Shown in pieces: positions 32,424 to 40,262 of a DNA stretch of 64,000 nt (position 1 is its first letter; each line of letters starts with the position of its first letter). Both the position numbers and the translations under genes were made by a program. A model generated the notes under the pieces. That model was not told where the DNA came from, did no database searches, and saw only the letters and a list, made by a program, of their open reading frames with translations. The stretch comes from Streptomyces soli (lineage in GTDB: Bacteria > Actinomycetota > Actinomycetes > Streptomycetales > Streptomycetaceae): assembly GCF_003999195.1 (NCBI RefSeq), contig NZ_RJVR01000240.1:18590-82589 (forward strand), given 5' to 3'.

Positions 32424-33452
32424 CTAGATGCGGACTCCGAACATGAAGGGCATGTCGCTCATGGCCTCGTACTTGACGTTCTCGCCGGTGCGCGGAGCGT
32501 GCAGCACCATGCCGTTGCCGGCGTAGATGCCGACGTGGTGGTAGTCGCTGTAGAAGATGACCAGGTCACCGGGCTTGAGCTGGCTTGCCGTCAGGTGCGT
32601 GCCCGCGTTGGCCTGGGACTCGGCGGTCCGGGGTATGGAGACGCCGGCCTGGGCGTAGGCCCAGGAGGTGAGGCCGGAGCAGTCGAAAGAGGAGGGGCCG
32701 CTGGCACCGTAGACGTACGGGTCGCCGAGCTTGGTCTTGGCGGCGGCGAGAGCGGCGGCGGCACGCTGGGTGGCCGCGGTGTCGTTGCCGAGGCTGACGC
32801 GCGAGCTGGAGGAGCGGCTGGCAGCGGCCTGCTGCAAGGCGATGCTGGCCCGTTCCGCAGCGGTGAGGCTGTTGAGGAGCTTCTGGGCCGCCTGGAGCTT
32901 GGCCTGGATCTCCTTCTTCTTCGTACCCAACTCGGTACGGGTCTGGTCCAGCTCCTGGAGCTTGCTGGCGGCCTCGGCCTTCTGCTGGTCGAGGGTGCGC
33001 TGCTTCTCCGCTATCTGTTTGAGCTCGTCGGCCTGCTGGCTGCTCAGCTGGTCGAGCGTGGAGGCCTGGGCGAGGTAGTCGTCCGGGTTCGAGGACAGCA
33101 GGAGCTGTATGGACTCGTCGATGCCGCCGCTGCGGTACTGGGCGCTGGCCAGGGAACCCAGTTCGTCCTGGAGGTTGTTGAGGTCGCTCTGCTCGCGGGC
33201 CACCTCGTCCTGGAGCTGCGAGACCTGCTTCTGCAGCGTCTGCTGCTTCGCCTGGGCGCCGTCGTACTTCTCAGTCGCCTGCTCGGCCTCGTCGTAGAGC
33301 TTGTTGACCTGCGCCTTGACAGTCTTGACGGACTGCTTGGCCGGTGCGGCCTGTGCGGCCTGGGACGTGAGAGCGACGGCTGCGGCCGCGGTCGCGGTGA
33401 GCACGGTGACCCGTGTGCGACTGGCCGGCTTGGGACGACGGTGGGACGCCAC
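32424..33452 (-). CDS. Secreted NlpC/P60 endopeptidase under c-di-AMP riboswitch
   Basis: A 342-residue paralogue of the downstream hydrolase. The signal peptide ends near 'AAQAAP' (36), a coiled coil spans about 45-205, and the NlpC/P60 domain has Cys258 ('FDCSG'), His306 ('HHVGIY') and His318 ('HAPR'). The start is GTG 33452 with AAGGAG 9 nt upstream. A ydaO-type riboswitch occupies the 5' leader, and a consensus-like promoter lies above that. In actinobacteria this RNA class controls cell-wall hydrolases, tying autolysis to c-di-AMP. Confidence 0.93.
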   Translation of the reverse strand: MASHRRPKPASRTRVTVLTATAAAAVALTSQAAQAAPAKQSVKTVKAQVNKLYDEAEQATEKYDGAQAKQQTLQKQVSQLQDEVAREQSDLNNLQDELGSLASAQYRSGGIDESIQLLLSSNPDDYLAQASTLDQLSSQQADELKQIAEKQRTLDQQKAEAASKLQELDQTRTELGTKKKEIQAKLQAAQKLLNSLTAAERASIALQQAAASRSSSSRVSLGNDTAATQRAAAALAAAKTKLGDPYVYGASGPSSFDCSGLTSWAYAQAGVSIPRTAESQANAGTHLTASQLKPGDLVIFYSDYHHVGIYAGNGMVLHAPRTGENVKYEAMSDMPFMFGVRI

Positions 33453-33475
33453 GAAGGCGAGCTCCTTCTTCCTCC

Positions 33476-33615
33476 AGCCGCCTACCGGGTGAGCTGTCGG
33501 GTTCGGGCTGGAAGAAGCCCTACGACACCTCAACACTCCTCGCGGAGCACCCTGGTGCCGATTCACCCCGGGAACGTGGTTCCCCGGCTCCGAGCGCAGA
33601 GGGGGGCTGCGCTTC
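33476..33615 (-). ncRNA. ydaO/yuaA c-di-AMP riboswitch
   Basis: On the minus strand the leader has conserved ydaO blocks in order: GAGCCGGGGAACCACG near 33575-33592, GGGGTGAATC at 33560-33569, and CCGAACCCGACAGCTCACCC followed by GGTAGGCGG at 33478-33506. The last block ends 25 nt before the GTG of the NlpC/P60 gene, close enough to bury its ribosome-binding site. The end points are approximate. The aptamer class is known to bind c-di-AMP and to switch expression off. Confidence 0.88.
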
Positions 33616-33680
33616 AGACTCGGCGGGACCCCCGCCACCATCCTGGGTGGACGATCGAACTCGCGGAGGTACGAGCCCTG

Positions 33681-33710
33681 ACCCTAGTGACCATCCTGCG
33701 ATCGGTTCAA
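33681..33710 (-). promoter_or_regulatory. Vegetative-type promoter for the riboswitch transcript
   Basis: On the minus strand TTGAAC (33705-33710), an 18-bp spacer and TAGGGT (33681-33686) match the HrdB-type -35 and -10 boxes. The start would fall near 33674, about 60 nt before the aptamer. The region 33700-33780 is unusually A/T-rich for this genome. Confidence 0.65.
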
Positions 33711-33796
33711 ATCAAAGTATGTAAAAACTCTGCCGCAACCTGTTTTTTTTGCAAAGATCACACAGCCAGTGCAGCCAACATAACGCTGAGTTCGCG

Positions 33797-35269
33797 TCAC
33801 ACCCTCGCAAGTCGCTTGAGGAGCAACGTGGAAGGCACCGGACGCGCCCCGGCCTTCGCCACTCCGTCCGCGACTTCACGGTCGGCCGAAACGACCACAA
33901 CGGGACGACCGGGAGGTTCCGCCCGAACCAGACGCCGGATCAACTCGTCGGCCGTTTCGCCCGCTTTGCTGAACAGCACCCGCACCCCGCGCGGTGGCGC
34001 GAGCAGCACCGGCGCGTCCAGATCCGCCCCGTCGAAGACACATGTCACCTCGGCGCCGCTCTGGGCCGCCAGCACCGCGAGACCGCCCAGCAGCCGCAGC
34101 CGCTGCTTCTCCAACGGCAGCGCCGGGTAGCCGGTCTTGGTGACGTTGTAGCCGTCCACGACGAGATGCGCCTGCGGCAGCGCGAGCAGTTGGTCGAGCA
34201 ATGCTGGGTCATTCTCGGACAAAGCACGCCGCGCGATGTCCTTCGGGCTGATGGCGCCCGGCTTGACCGCGTCCACCGTGTCGGCCGGCAGGATGCCCAT
34301 CGTGTCGCGCGGCGGCAACGCCAACTCCCGCCGCAGCCCCGACGCGGCGTCAAGGACCGTGTCGAGCAGCAGCCGCAGCCGTACGTCCTCCACGCTGCGG
34401 CCCTCGCGTACGGCCCGCCGACCCGCCTCCACGGCCGCCTCGGCCTCGGCGAGGCGGGACTTCAGACGGCGCGCCTCGACCTCGGCGGTGGACCGGTCGG
34501 CGGCAGCCGCGGACCGGACCTCCTCCAGCTCGTGCTCGACCTTGCGCAGGGCCGCCTCGGCCCGCTTCACGTCACTGGCCGCACTGCGCAGCTTGCGGTG
34601 CAGCGACTCGACCTCCTTGCGGGCGGCATCCAGCTCGGCGCGGGCCTTCGCCGCCTCGCCACGGGACTGCTCGCGGGCGGCCGCCAACTCCTCGCGCAGC
34701 TGCGCCAGCTCCCGCGCGGCCTCCTCGCCGGCGCGTTCGGCGTGGGCGCGCTGCGCCTGCTCACCGGCGGCGGCGACCAGCTTGGACCACCCCGGCGGGC
34801 GCAGCAGATACGCCGCCGCGGCCACATCCAGCGGATCCACGGCCGGCGTCGGGGTGCCCGCGTCCAGGGCCTCGGCCAGTTCGGGCTGGGCCTCCCGCAA
34901 CCGGGAGGCGATCCGCTGCCGGAAGGCCGGATCGCTCTCCAGGGCGGTGGCCAGCGCGGTGGCGGCGAACTTCGCGCGGCGGCTGGGCGTGAAACGGGCG
35001 TACGGGCGCAGCTGCGACGGCAGCTCGGCGTGCGTCAGCCCACCGAACGCGTCCGCCGCAAGCGCCACGACCCGATGCCGTACGCCCTCCGGGAGCGGGC
35101 GGTCCAGGGCCTCGACGGCCTGCTCGGCGGCCTCTCCGGCGGCCGACGGGGAGGCGTCAGCCACACCCTCGCCGTCCTGTGCCGCCTGCGGGTTACCGCC
35201 GGTCCGGTCCACCAGCCACTCCTGTCCAGTCCCTCGACGCCTCCCCCTGCTCCCCCTGTACGTCTCCAT
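33797..35269 (-). CDS. NYN-domain (YacP/Rae1-like) RNA-binding protein
   Basis: A 490-residue protein. Residues about 60-170 are a helical region seen in actinobacterial homologues, about 175-290 a strong coiled coil rich in Ala, Glu and Arg, and about 330-490 a NYN/PIN-like nuclease domain with the acidic set 'VVDGYNVT', 'VFDGADLD' and 'VVSADREVAD'. YacP/Rae1 is a ribosome-associated endoribonuclease in Bacillus, so RNA cleavage is likely. The fused coiled coil is an actinobacterial addition. It is preceded by the small zinc-ribbon gene. Confidence 0.85.
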   Translation of the reverse strand: METYRGSRGRRRGTGQEWLVDRTGGNPQAAQDGEGVADASPSAAGEAAEQAVEALDRPLPEGVRHRVVALAADAFGGLTHAELPSQLRPYARFTPSRRAKFAATALATALESDPAFRQRIASRLREAQPELAEALDAGTPTPAVDPLDVAAAAYLLRPPGWSKLVAAAGEQAQRAHAERAGEEAARELAQLREELAAAREQSRGEAAKARAELDAARKEVESLHRKLRSAASDVKRAEAALRKVEHELEEVRSAAAADRSTAEVEARRLKSRLAEAEAAVEAGRRAVREGRSVEDVRLRLLLDTVLDAASGLRRELALPPRDTMGILPADTVDAVKPGAISPKDIARRALSENDPALLDQLLALPQAHLVVDGYNVTKTGYPALPLEKQRLRLLGGLAVLAAQSGAEVTCVFDGADLDAPVLLAPPRGVRVLFSKAGETADELIRRLVRAEPPGRPVVVVSADREVADGVAKAGARPVPSTLLLKRLARV

Positions 35270-35314
35270 TGTCCCCCGGACGGGGGAGCCACCCGACGTC
35301 CAGCCGGGAGGAGC

Positions 35315-35578
35315 TCAGGCCTGTGCTGACTCCGGATCCGCGGCACTCACACCGGGGCGGTCGACCAGCTCGACCTGGTCCATGGCGTTGCACCAGCGGC
35401 AGCGCACCGACTCGACGGCCTCGCTGATCACCTCGGTCTCCTCGACCTTCGGCTCCCCAGCGAGATCCAGGTGGACGTACTCCACAACCTTGCTCGAACG
35501 GGTCACATCGAACCGGGTCAGATTGCCGCACAACGTGCAGCGCCACCGCGTCGTGGCGGTCGGCAGGGGAACCGGCAT
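35315..35578 (-). CDS. Small zinc-ribbon protein
   Basis: An 87-residue protein with two C-x2-C knuckles, 'CTLCGN' near 14-17 and 'CRWCNA' near 60-63, a typical treble-clef or zinc-ribbon spacing. The start ATG gives 'MPVPLPTATTRWRCTLCGN'. It lies 45 bp upstream of the NYN protein gene in the same direction and may be co-transcribed. It is conserved in Streptomyces as a hypothetical; a nucleic-acid or protein-binding role is a guess from the fold. Confidence 0.78.
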   Translation of the reverse strand: MPVPLPTATTRWRCTLCGNLTRFDVTRSSKVVEYVHLDLAGEPKVEETEVISEAVESVRCRWCNAMDQVELVDRPGVSAADPESAQA

Positions 35579-35695
35579 CGGACGGACCTCTTTCGGCTAT
35601 CGGCTCTGGTTCCGGCCACCCTAAGGCCTTGGCGGTACGCAGCGCTGCGGCGAGGCACCCTATGCCCCTTACGCACCTTCCGCCATGATCCTTCC

Positions 35696-36472
35696 ATGGT
35701 CATCCCGGTGTACGACAAGAACCCGGTCCACCGCACACCCGTGGTGACGCACGCCCTCATCGGGCTGTGCGCGCTCATCTTCCTCTCCGGCCCCGCCTCC
35801 GGCCTCAACCCCGTCTACGGCACCGGCCACCAACATCTGCTCTGCGAACAGGCCCGCTACTTCGCCCACTGGGGCGTCATCCCCGACGAGCTCTGGCACG
35901 GCCGCCTGCCACCGACCGGCCTCGACCTCCCGGCCGGCTGCACCACCCCACACTTCCGCAAGACACCGTTCCTGTCGGTGCTCACCGCCCTCTTCGTACA
36001 CGGCAGTTGGGTGCACCTGCTCGGCAACATGCTTTTCCTCTACGTCTTCGGCGACAACGTCGAGAACCGCATGGGGCGCCTGCGCTTCCTGCTCTTCTAC
36101 ATCGCCGCCGGCTACCTCGCCACGTACGGCTTCGCCCTCGCCCACATCCACTCCACGCAAACCCTGGTGGGCGCCTCCGGGGCCATCTCCGGGGTCCTCG
36201 GCGCGTACCTCTTCCTCTACCCGAAGGCCCGCGTCACCAGCCTCTTCCCGTTTCTCTTCTTCCTCCCCCTGCGCTTCCCCGCCTGGATGGTCCTCTGCTT
36301 CTGGTTCGTCCTCCAGTGGCTCGCCTCCCAGACCACCCGCCCCGGTCCCGGCGTCGCCTATCTGGCCCACGTCGTCGGCTTCGTCTTCGGCTTCGCCTGT
36401 ACGTGGGCCTGCTTCCATCGAACGCCTAAGCTTGAGCCCGCCCACGCGACCCAAGGAGACCTTCCACCGTGA
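35696..36472 (+). CDS. Rhomboid-family intramembrane serine protease
   Basis: A 258-residue six-helix membrane protease. The catalytic dyad is Ser161 in 'GASGAISG' and His225 in 'AYLAHVVGF'. The loop-1 'FVHGSWVHLLGNMLFL' carries the oxyanion His/Asn. A long extracytoplasmic loop (about 36-95) with two Cys precedes helix 2. No Shine-Dalgarno sequence is visible before the ATG. Its stop overlaps the next gene's GTG (GTGA), so the two are coupled. Confidence 0.9.
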   Translation: MVIPVYDKNPVHRTPVVTHALIGLCALIFLSGPASGLNPVYGTGHQHLLCEQARYFAHWGVIPDELWHGRLPPTGLDLPAGCTTPHFRKTPFLSVLTALFVHGSWVHLLGNMLFLYVFGDNVENRMGRLRFLLFYIAAGYLATYGFALAHIHSTQTLVGASGAISGVLGAYLFLYPKARVTSLFPFLFFLPLRFPAWMVLCFWFVLQWLASQTTRPGPGVAYLAHVVGFVFGFACTWACFHRTPKLEPAHATQGDLPP

Positions 36473-36750
36473 TCACCGCGATCGTCCTCATCCAGACCAG
36501 CGTCGACCAAATCCCCGAGATCGCGGAGTCCATCGCCGCCCTCGACGGCGTCAGCGAGGTCTACTCCGTCACGGGCACCTACGACCTCGTCGCCATGGTC
36601 CGCGTCGCCCGCCACGACAACCTCGCGGACGTCATCCCCGGCCGCATCAGCAAGATCCCCGGCGTAGAGGCCACCGACACTCACGTAGCCTTCCGCACGT
36701 ACTCACAGCACGACCTCGAAGCCGCCTTCGCCATCGGCCTCGACTCCTAA
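36469..36750 (+). CDS. Lrp/AsnC ligand-binding (RAM) domain protein
   Basis: A 93-residue stand-alone RAM domain without a DNA-binding helix-turn-helix. The beta-alpha-beta-beta-alpha-beta pattern is clear ('ITAIVLIQTSVDQIPEIAESIAAL', 'SVTGTYDLVAMVRV', 'THVAFRTYSQHDLE'). Such domains bind amino acids or small ligands and oligomerise. It overlaps the rhomboid gene by 4 nt. It might modulate a full-length Lrp regulator elsewhere, or act metabolically; neither can be decided here. Confidence 0.88.
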   Translation: MITAIVLIQTSVDQIPEIAESIAALDGVSEVYSVTGTYDLVAMVRVARHDNLADVIPGRISKIPGVEATDTHVAFRTYSQHDLEAAFAIGLDS

Positions 36751-36794
36751 CGCGCCTCTCGCACCGCTTCGCGGGCTTCGAGCCGCTGCGCCGG

Positions 36795-36915
36795 ACTCTC
36801 CCCCAAACTCCGTCTGGGTGGGGGTCCTCCCCCAGCCTGGCGGCTGGGAGGTGCCCCCACCGGCCGAAGGCTGGGGGGGGTCCCCCCGGACGGAGTCTGG
36901 GGGGAGAGTGCCCCC
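36795..36915. repeat. Intergenic palindromic repeat cluster C
   Basis: Nested palindromes between two convergent genes: an outer pair CCCAAACTCCGTCTGGG / CCGGACGGAGTCTGGGG and inner CCCCCAGCCTGGCGGCTGG with CCGGCCGAAGGCTGGGG. The whole can fold as one long hairpin and may act as a two-way terminator. Confidence 0.75.
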
Positions 36916-36956
36916 TCCGCCGTGCCAGGGCGCCGCACACGCCCGGAGAACCCAAC

Positions 36957-38309
36957 TCAGCCCCGATCGGGCACGCAGCGGCCGTCCTCGGTGCGGTACT
37001 TCCACGCGGCGCCGTCACGGACGAGTTCGGCCACCGCCGTCAGAAAGCGGTCGACGTGCTCGTCGGGCGTACCGGCGCCGAAGGACACCCGGATGGCGTT
37101 CAGCGAGCGCTCGCCGGGGGCGGCGTCGGGCGCGCCGCACTCACCGGGATCCTGCGGCTCGCTGCCCAACAGCGTACGAACGAGCGGGTGGGCGCAGAAC
37201 AGACCGTCGCGCACACCGATGCCGTACTCGGCGGACAGCGCGGCGGCGAAGTGCGAGCTGTTCCAGCCGTCCACGACGAACGAGATCACGCCCACCCTCG
37301 GAGCGTCATCCCCGAACAGCGACAGCACCCTCACCTGTGGCACCCCGGCCAGCCCCTCCCGCACCCGGGCGACCAGCCGCTGCTCACGCTCCACGAGAGC
37401 GTCGAACCCCGCCTCCGTCAGCGCACGGCAGGCCGACGCGATCGCGTAGACGCCGATGACGTTGGGCGACCCCGCCTCATGCCGCGCAGCGGACTCGTGC
37501 CACTCCACATCCACCCCGCCGTCCTCACGTCGGGCGACCTTGCGGCTCGCGCCACCGCCCGCCAGGTAGGGCTCGGCTTCCCGGAGCCAGTCGGCGCGGC
37601 CGGCGAGCACTCCGGAGCCGAAGGGGGCGTAGAGCTTGTGGCCGGAGAAGGCGACCCAGTCGACGTCGAGGTCGGCGATGTCCACCGGGTGGTGGGGGGC
37701 GAGCTGGGCGGCGTCGAGCACGATGCGCGCGCCATGGGCGCGGGCGGCGGCGGCCAGTTCACGGACCGGCCACAGCTCCCCGGTGACGTTGGACGCGCCG
37801 GTCACGCAGACGAGCGCCGGGCCGTCCGATTCCCGGTCGGCGAGCGCGGTCTCCAGCGTGCGGACCGCCTGCCCCGGGGTGCGCGGCGCGCTCAGATACG
37901 TGACCTTGGCGTCCCGCCAGGGCAGCAGCGAGGCGTGGTGCTCGGTCTCGAAGACGAACACCTCGCAGCCGGCCGGGAGGGCGGCGGCCAGCAGGTTCAG
38001 CGAGTCCGTGGTCGAACGGGTGAACACGACCTGGTCGTCGGGGCGGCAGCCGAGGAACTCGGCGACCGTGACGCGGCTCTGCTCGAACAGATCCGTCGAC
38101 AACTGCGACAGATAACCCGCCCCCCGGTGAACGCTCCCGTAGTACGGCGCATACGCGGCGACCTCGTCCCACACCCGCTGCAGCGCCGGCGCACTCGCCG
38201 CGTAATCGAGGGCCGCGTACGTCACCTCGTCACCGGTCACGAGCGGCACGAGCACATCACGGCCGAGAACGGGCAGCGGGGCAGCACAAACAGACTGGTC
38301 AACAGACAT
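36957..38309 (-). CDS. Class V aminotransferase / cysteine desulfurase-like
   Basis: A 450-residue PLP enzyme of the class V fold, nearest to SufS/CsdA-like and isopenicillin-N-epimerase-like proteins. The PLP lysine is in 'AFSGHKLYAPFG', and the cofactor pocket has 'TRSTTDSLN', 'FETEHHASLLPW' and 'VLDAAQLAPHHPVDI'. The C-terminal domain has 'LFCAHPLVRTLLG' instead of a canonical desulfurase Cys loop. AGGAG lies 7 nt before the ATG. Its leader contains a SAM-IV riboswitch and a six-codon ORF, so it belongs to methionine/cysteine metabolism. The exact reaction is not settled. Confidence 0.83.
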   Translation of the reverse strand: MSVDQSVCAAPLPVLGRDVLVPLVTGDEVTYAALDYAASAPALQRVWDEVAAYAPYYGSVHRGAGYLSQLSTDLFEQSRVTVAEFLGCRPDDQVVFTRSTTDSLNLLAAALPAGCEVFVFETEHHASLLPWRDAKVTYLSAPRTPGQAVRTLETALADRESDGPALVCVTGASNVTGELWPVRELAAAARAHGARIVLDAAQLAPHHPVDIADLDVDWVAFSGHKLYAPFGSGVLAGRADWLREAEPYLAGGGASRKVARREDGGVDVEWHESAARHEAGSPNVIGVYAIASACRALTEAGFDALVEREQRLVARVREGLAGVPQVRVLSLFGDDAPRVGVISFVVDGWNSSHFAAALSAEYGIGVRDGLFCAHPLVRTLLGSEPQDPGECGAPDAAPGERSLNAIRVSFGAGTPDEHVDRFLTAVAELVRDGAAWKYRTEDGRCVPDRG

Positions 38310-38393
38310 GGCAAAGCTCCTGTGGGCAAGCGGAAGTCAGCGGAAGAAAACCCTCAACACAGCCGTCACCGGCATACGGAGGGTGGCGAAACG

Positions 38394-38407
38394 GGGCCTT
38401 CGGGCCC
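38394..38407 (-). terminator. Small hairpin after the mini-ORF
   Basis: On the minus strand GGGCCCGAAGGCCC forms a short stem with a CGAA-type loop. It starts directly at the stop codon of the mini-ORF and is followed by CCGTTTCG. It could be a weak terminator or a translation-sensitive element. Confidence 0.45.
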
Positions 38408-38427
38408 TATCGCATTCGCTTGCTCAT
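38407..38427 (-). CDS. Six-codon leader ORF (MSKRMR)
   Basis: ATG to TAG in seven codons on the minus strand, encoding MSKRMR, with GGAG 8 nt upstream (38436-38439). It sits between the SAM-IV aptamer and the aminotransferase gene, and its stop abuts a hairpin. It has two Met codons in six, which would suit sensing of charged Met-tRNA, but no established precedent is known to me. Confidence 0.45.
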   Translation of the reverse strand: MSKRMR

Positions 38428-38449
38428 AGAAGAACTCCAGAATCCGCGC

Positions 38450-38560
38450 TTGCCGTAAGCCTTGCTGCTCACGGCCTGGTCATCACCCGGGGCACCCCGC
38501 CGCAGAAGGAGGGTTGCCGGACAGCAAGCCGGGGCTTTTGCGCTGTCACTCGTGACCTGC
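38450..38560 (-). ncRNA. SAM-IV riboswitch
   Basis: On the minus strand the aptamer core runs from GGTCACGAGTGACAGCG (38557 downward) through AGCCCCGGCTTGCTGTCCGG, CAACCCTCC and GCGGGGTGCCCCGGGTGATGACC (ending 38478). A further hairpin, CCGTGAGC...GCTTACGG at about 38455-38477, forms the 3' pseudoknot arm. This pattern is that of the actinobacterial SAM-IV class, which turns genes off when S-adenosylmethionine is high. Promoter-like boxes TTGTCG and CATACT lie just upstream near 38568-38597. Confidence 0.85.
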
Positions 38561-38804
38561 CAAGCAGTATGCCACGTGATCGTCACGCGACAAGTCAAAG
38601 TCCAAATACCGGACAAAGTGTCCAGGAGCGCATCCACCATGCCCGGGCACCACCCGCGCCTTCGCCGGGTGGATGGCCCAACCCGGGTGGGAGCAGCAGA
38701 GGACGACGTAAGGGTCCGGGGCCGCAGGGGTGGGGGTTCTGGACGCTCCGCATATTTGTGTGCGGCATGCCGGGCCACGCGGCGAAGGGCCCGTCACGCA
38801 CGTA

Positions 38805-39057
38805 AGAGGCCGCGCGAATAGGTGGGGCGGCGTCGCGTGCCGATCGCTCTCGCCTGGCGGCGTTGTCGTCGGTCGACGACGTCCCCCAGCCCGGCGGCTG
38901 GGTGGGGGTCCTCCCCCTGGCTTCGCCGGTGGGGGTGCCCCCGGCGAAGCCAGGGGGAGCACCCCCACCGGCCGAAGGCTGGTTGGGGTCCCCACCGCCT
39001 TGCAAGACTTGCCCCTCGCCCCGCTCCTTCACCCACCCCACCTATTCGCGCGGCCTC
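38805..39057. repeat. Palindromic repeat cluster D framed by a 23-bp inverted repeat
   Basis: AGAGGCCGCGCGAATAGGTG(GGG) at 38805-38827 is perfectly inverted at 39035-39057, enclosing modular palindromes (CCCCCAGCCCGGCGGCTGGG, CCCTGGCTTCGCCGG and its inverse, CCGGCCGAAGGCTGG). A partial third copy of the framing sequence is at 17868-17888. This region is the trpD 3' flank. The stretch 38600-38804 contains no gene that I can support. Confidence 0.7.
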
Positions 39058-39121
39058 TAAATATGTCGGTCCAGGACCCCCAGCCCCGGAGGCCCCGGAC
39101 CCGACTGGGCCGACCGGCCGG

Positions 39122-40144
39122 CTACGCGTTGGTGGCCGCCACCCACAGCTCCAGCGTCTTCGCGGCCGACCCGGAGTCGATCGACTCCGCCGCCCGCCGG
39201 ACACCCGCCGCGATCTGCTCCGTCAGCGGCCCCGTACCCGGCTCGAAGGCCACCAGAGCAGCCGCGGTGTTGAGCAGCACCGCGTCCCGTACGGGCCCGG
39301 GCTCACCGGCGAGGACGCGCCGGGCGACCTCGGCGTTGTACTCCGCGTCAGCGCCGCGCAGCGCCTCCACCGGCACCAGCCCGATCCCCACGTCACGCGG
39401 ATCGAAGGGCACCTGCTCGATCGAGCCGTCACGAACCACCCAAACCTGCGAAGTGGCTGTCGTCGTCAGCTCGTCGAGCCCGTCGTCACCCCGGAAGACC
39501 AACGCCGAGGACCCCCGCCGGGCCAGTACGCCGGCGATGAGTCCCGCCATTCGGGTGTCGAAGCAGCCGACGGCCGAAGCGGTGACCCGTGCGGGGTTGG
39601 TCAGTGGGCCGAGGATGTTGAACGAGGTCGGGATGCCCAGATCCCGTCGCGCCGGAGCGGCGAACCGCATCGCCGGATGGAACTTGGCCGCGAAGCAGAA
39701 GGTGATGCCGGTCTCCTCGACCACCTCGGCGACACGCTGCGGCGGAATGTCGAGGTTGATGCCGAGCCGCTCCAGAACATCCGACGCACCGCTCGCCGAC
39801 GATGCCGCGCGGTTGCCGTGCTTGACGACCTTCGCCCCGGCCCCGGCGATCACGATCGCCGACATGGTCGAGATGTTCACCGTCTTGGCCCGGTCGCCCC
39901 CGGTGCCGACGATGTCCACCGCAGGCCCAGGGATGTCCAGCGGCAAGGCGTGCGCGTACATCGTGTCAACGAGTCCCGAGACCTCCTCGACCGTCTCACC
40001 CTTGGCCCGCAAAGCCACCATGAAGCCGGCGATCTGCGCGTCGCTCGCCTCGCCCTGCATGATCCGGTCCATCGCCCACGCCGTGTCGGCCGCGGTCAGG
40101 TCCTTGCCGGACAACAGCGCGCTCAACAGGTCGGGCCAGCTCAT
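39122..40144 (-). CDS. trpD: Anthranilate phosphoribosyltransferase
   Basis: Transfers phosphoribose from PRPP to anthranilate in tryptophan synthesis, using the product of TrpEG. The 340-residue protein has the PRPP loop '[14 protein letters not shown]', '[18 protein letters not shown]' and '[30 protein letters not shown]'. I chose ATG 40144, with GAGGAG 7-8 nt upstream, over a GTG twelve codons earlier. It is a stand-alone gene separate from trpEG and shows no leader peptide. It is downstream of qcrB but split from it by a hairpin terminator. Confidence 0.96.
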   Translation of the reverse strand: MSWPDLLSALLSGKDLTAADTAWAMDRIMQGEASDAQIAGFMVALRAKGETVEEVSGLVDTMYAHALPLDIPGPAVDIVGTGGDRAKTVNISTMSAIVIAGAGAKVVKHGNRAASSASGASDVLERLGINLDIPPQRVAEVVEETGITFCFAAKFHPAMRFAAPARRDLGIPTSFNILGPLTNPARVTASAVGCFDTRMAGLIAGVLARRGSSALVFRGDDGLDELTTTATSQVWVVRDGSIEQVPFDPRDVGIGLVPVEALRGADAEYNAEVARRVLAGEPGPVRDAVLLNTAAALVAFEPGTGPLTEQIAAGVRRAAESIDSGSAAKTLELWVAATNA

Positions 40145-40201
40145 GAACCGCTCCTCGCTCCAGTGTGTGGACGTACGCAAAGCCTAGCCGCGCCCAGGCG
40201 C

Positions 40202-40241
40202 GGAAAAGGGCCCCGTCCAACCCACGGACGAAGCCCTTTCC
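40202..40241 (-). terminator. qcr operon terminator hairpin
   Basis: GGAAA-AGGGC...GTCC / GGAC...GCCC-TTTCC forms a 40-nt hairpin between the qcrB stop and the trpD start. Confidence 0.65.
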
Positions 40242-40262
40242 CGGTGGCGTAGCGCAGCGGGG

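Noticed and set aside
36795..36915. CRISPR-like repetition
   Set aside because: The units are palindromic modules of unequal spacing without spacers of constant length, and no cas gene is present.
38546..38995. A 149-codon reverse-strand frame upstream of the SAM-IV element
   Set aside because: It starts in repeat sequence and runs through the likely promoter into the aptamer. The coding look is explained by GC bias.
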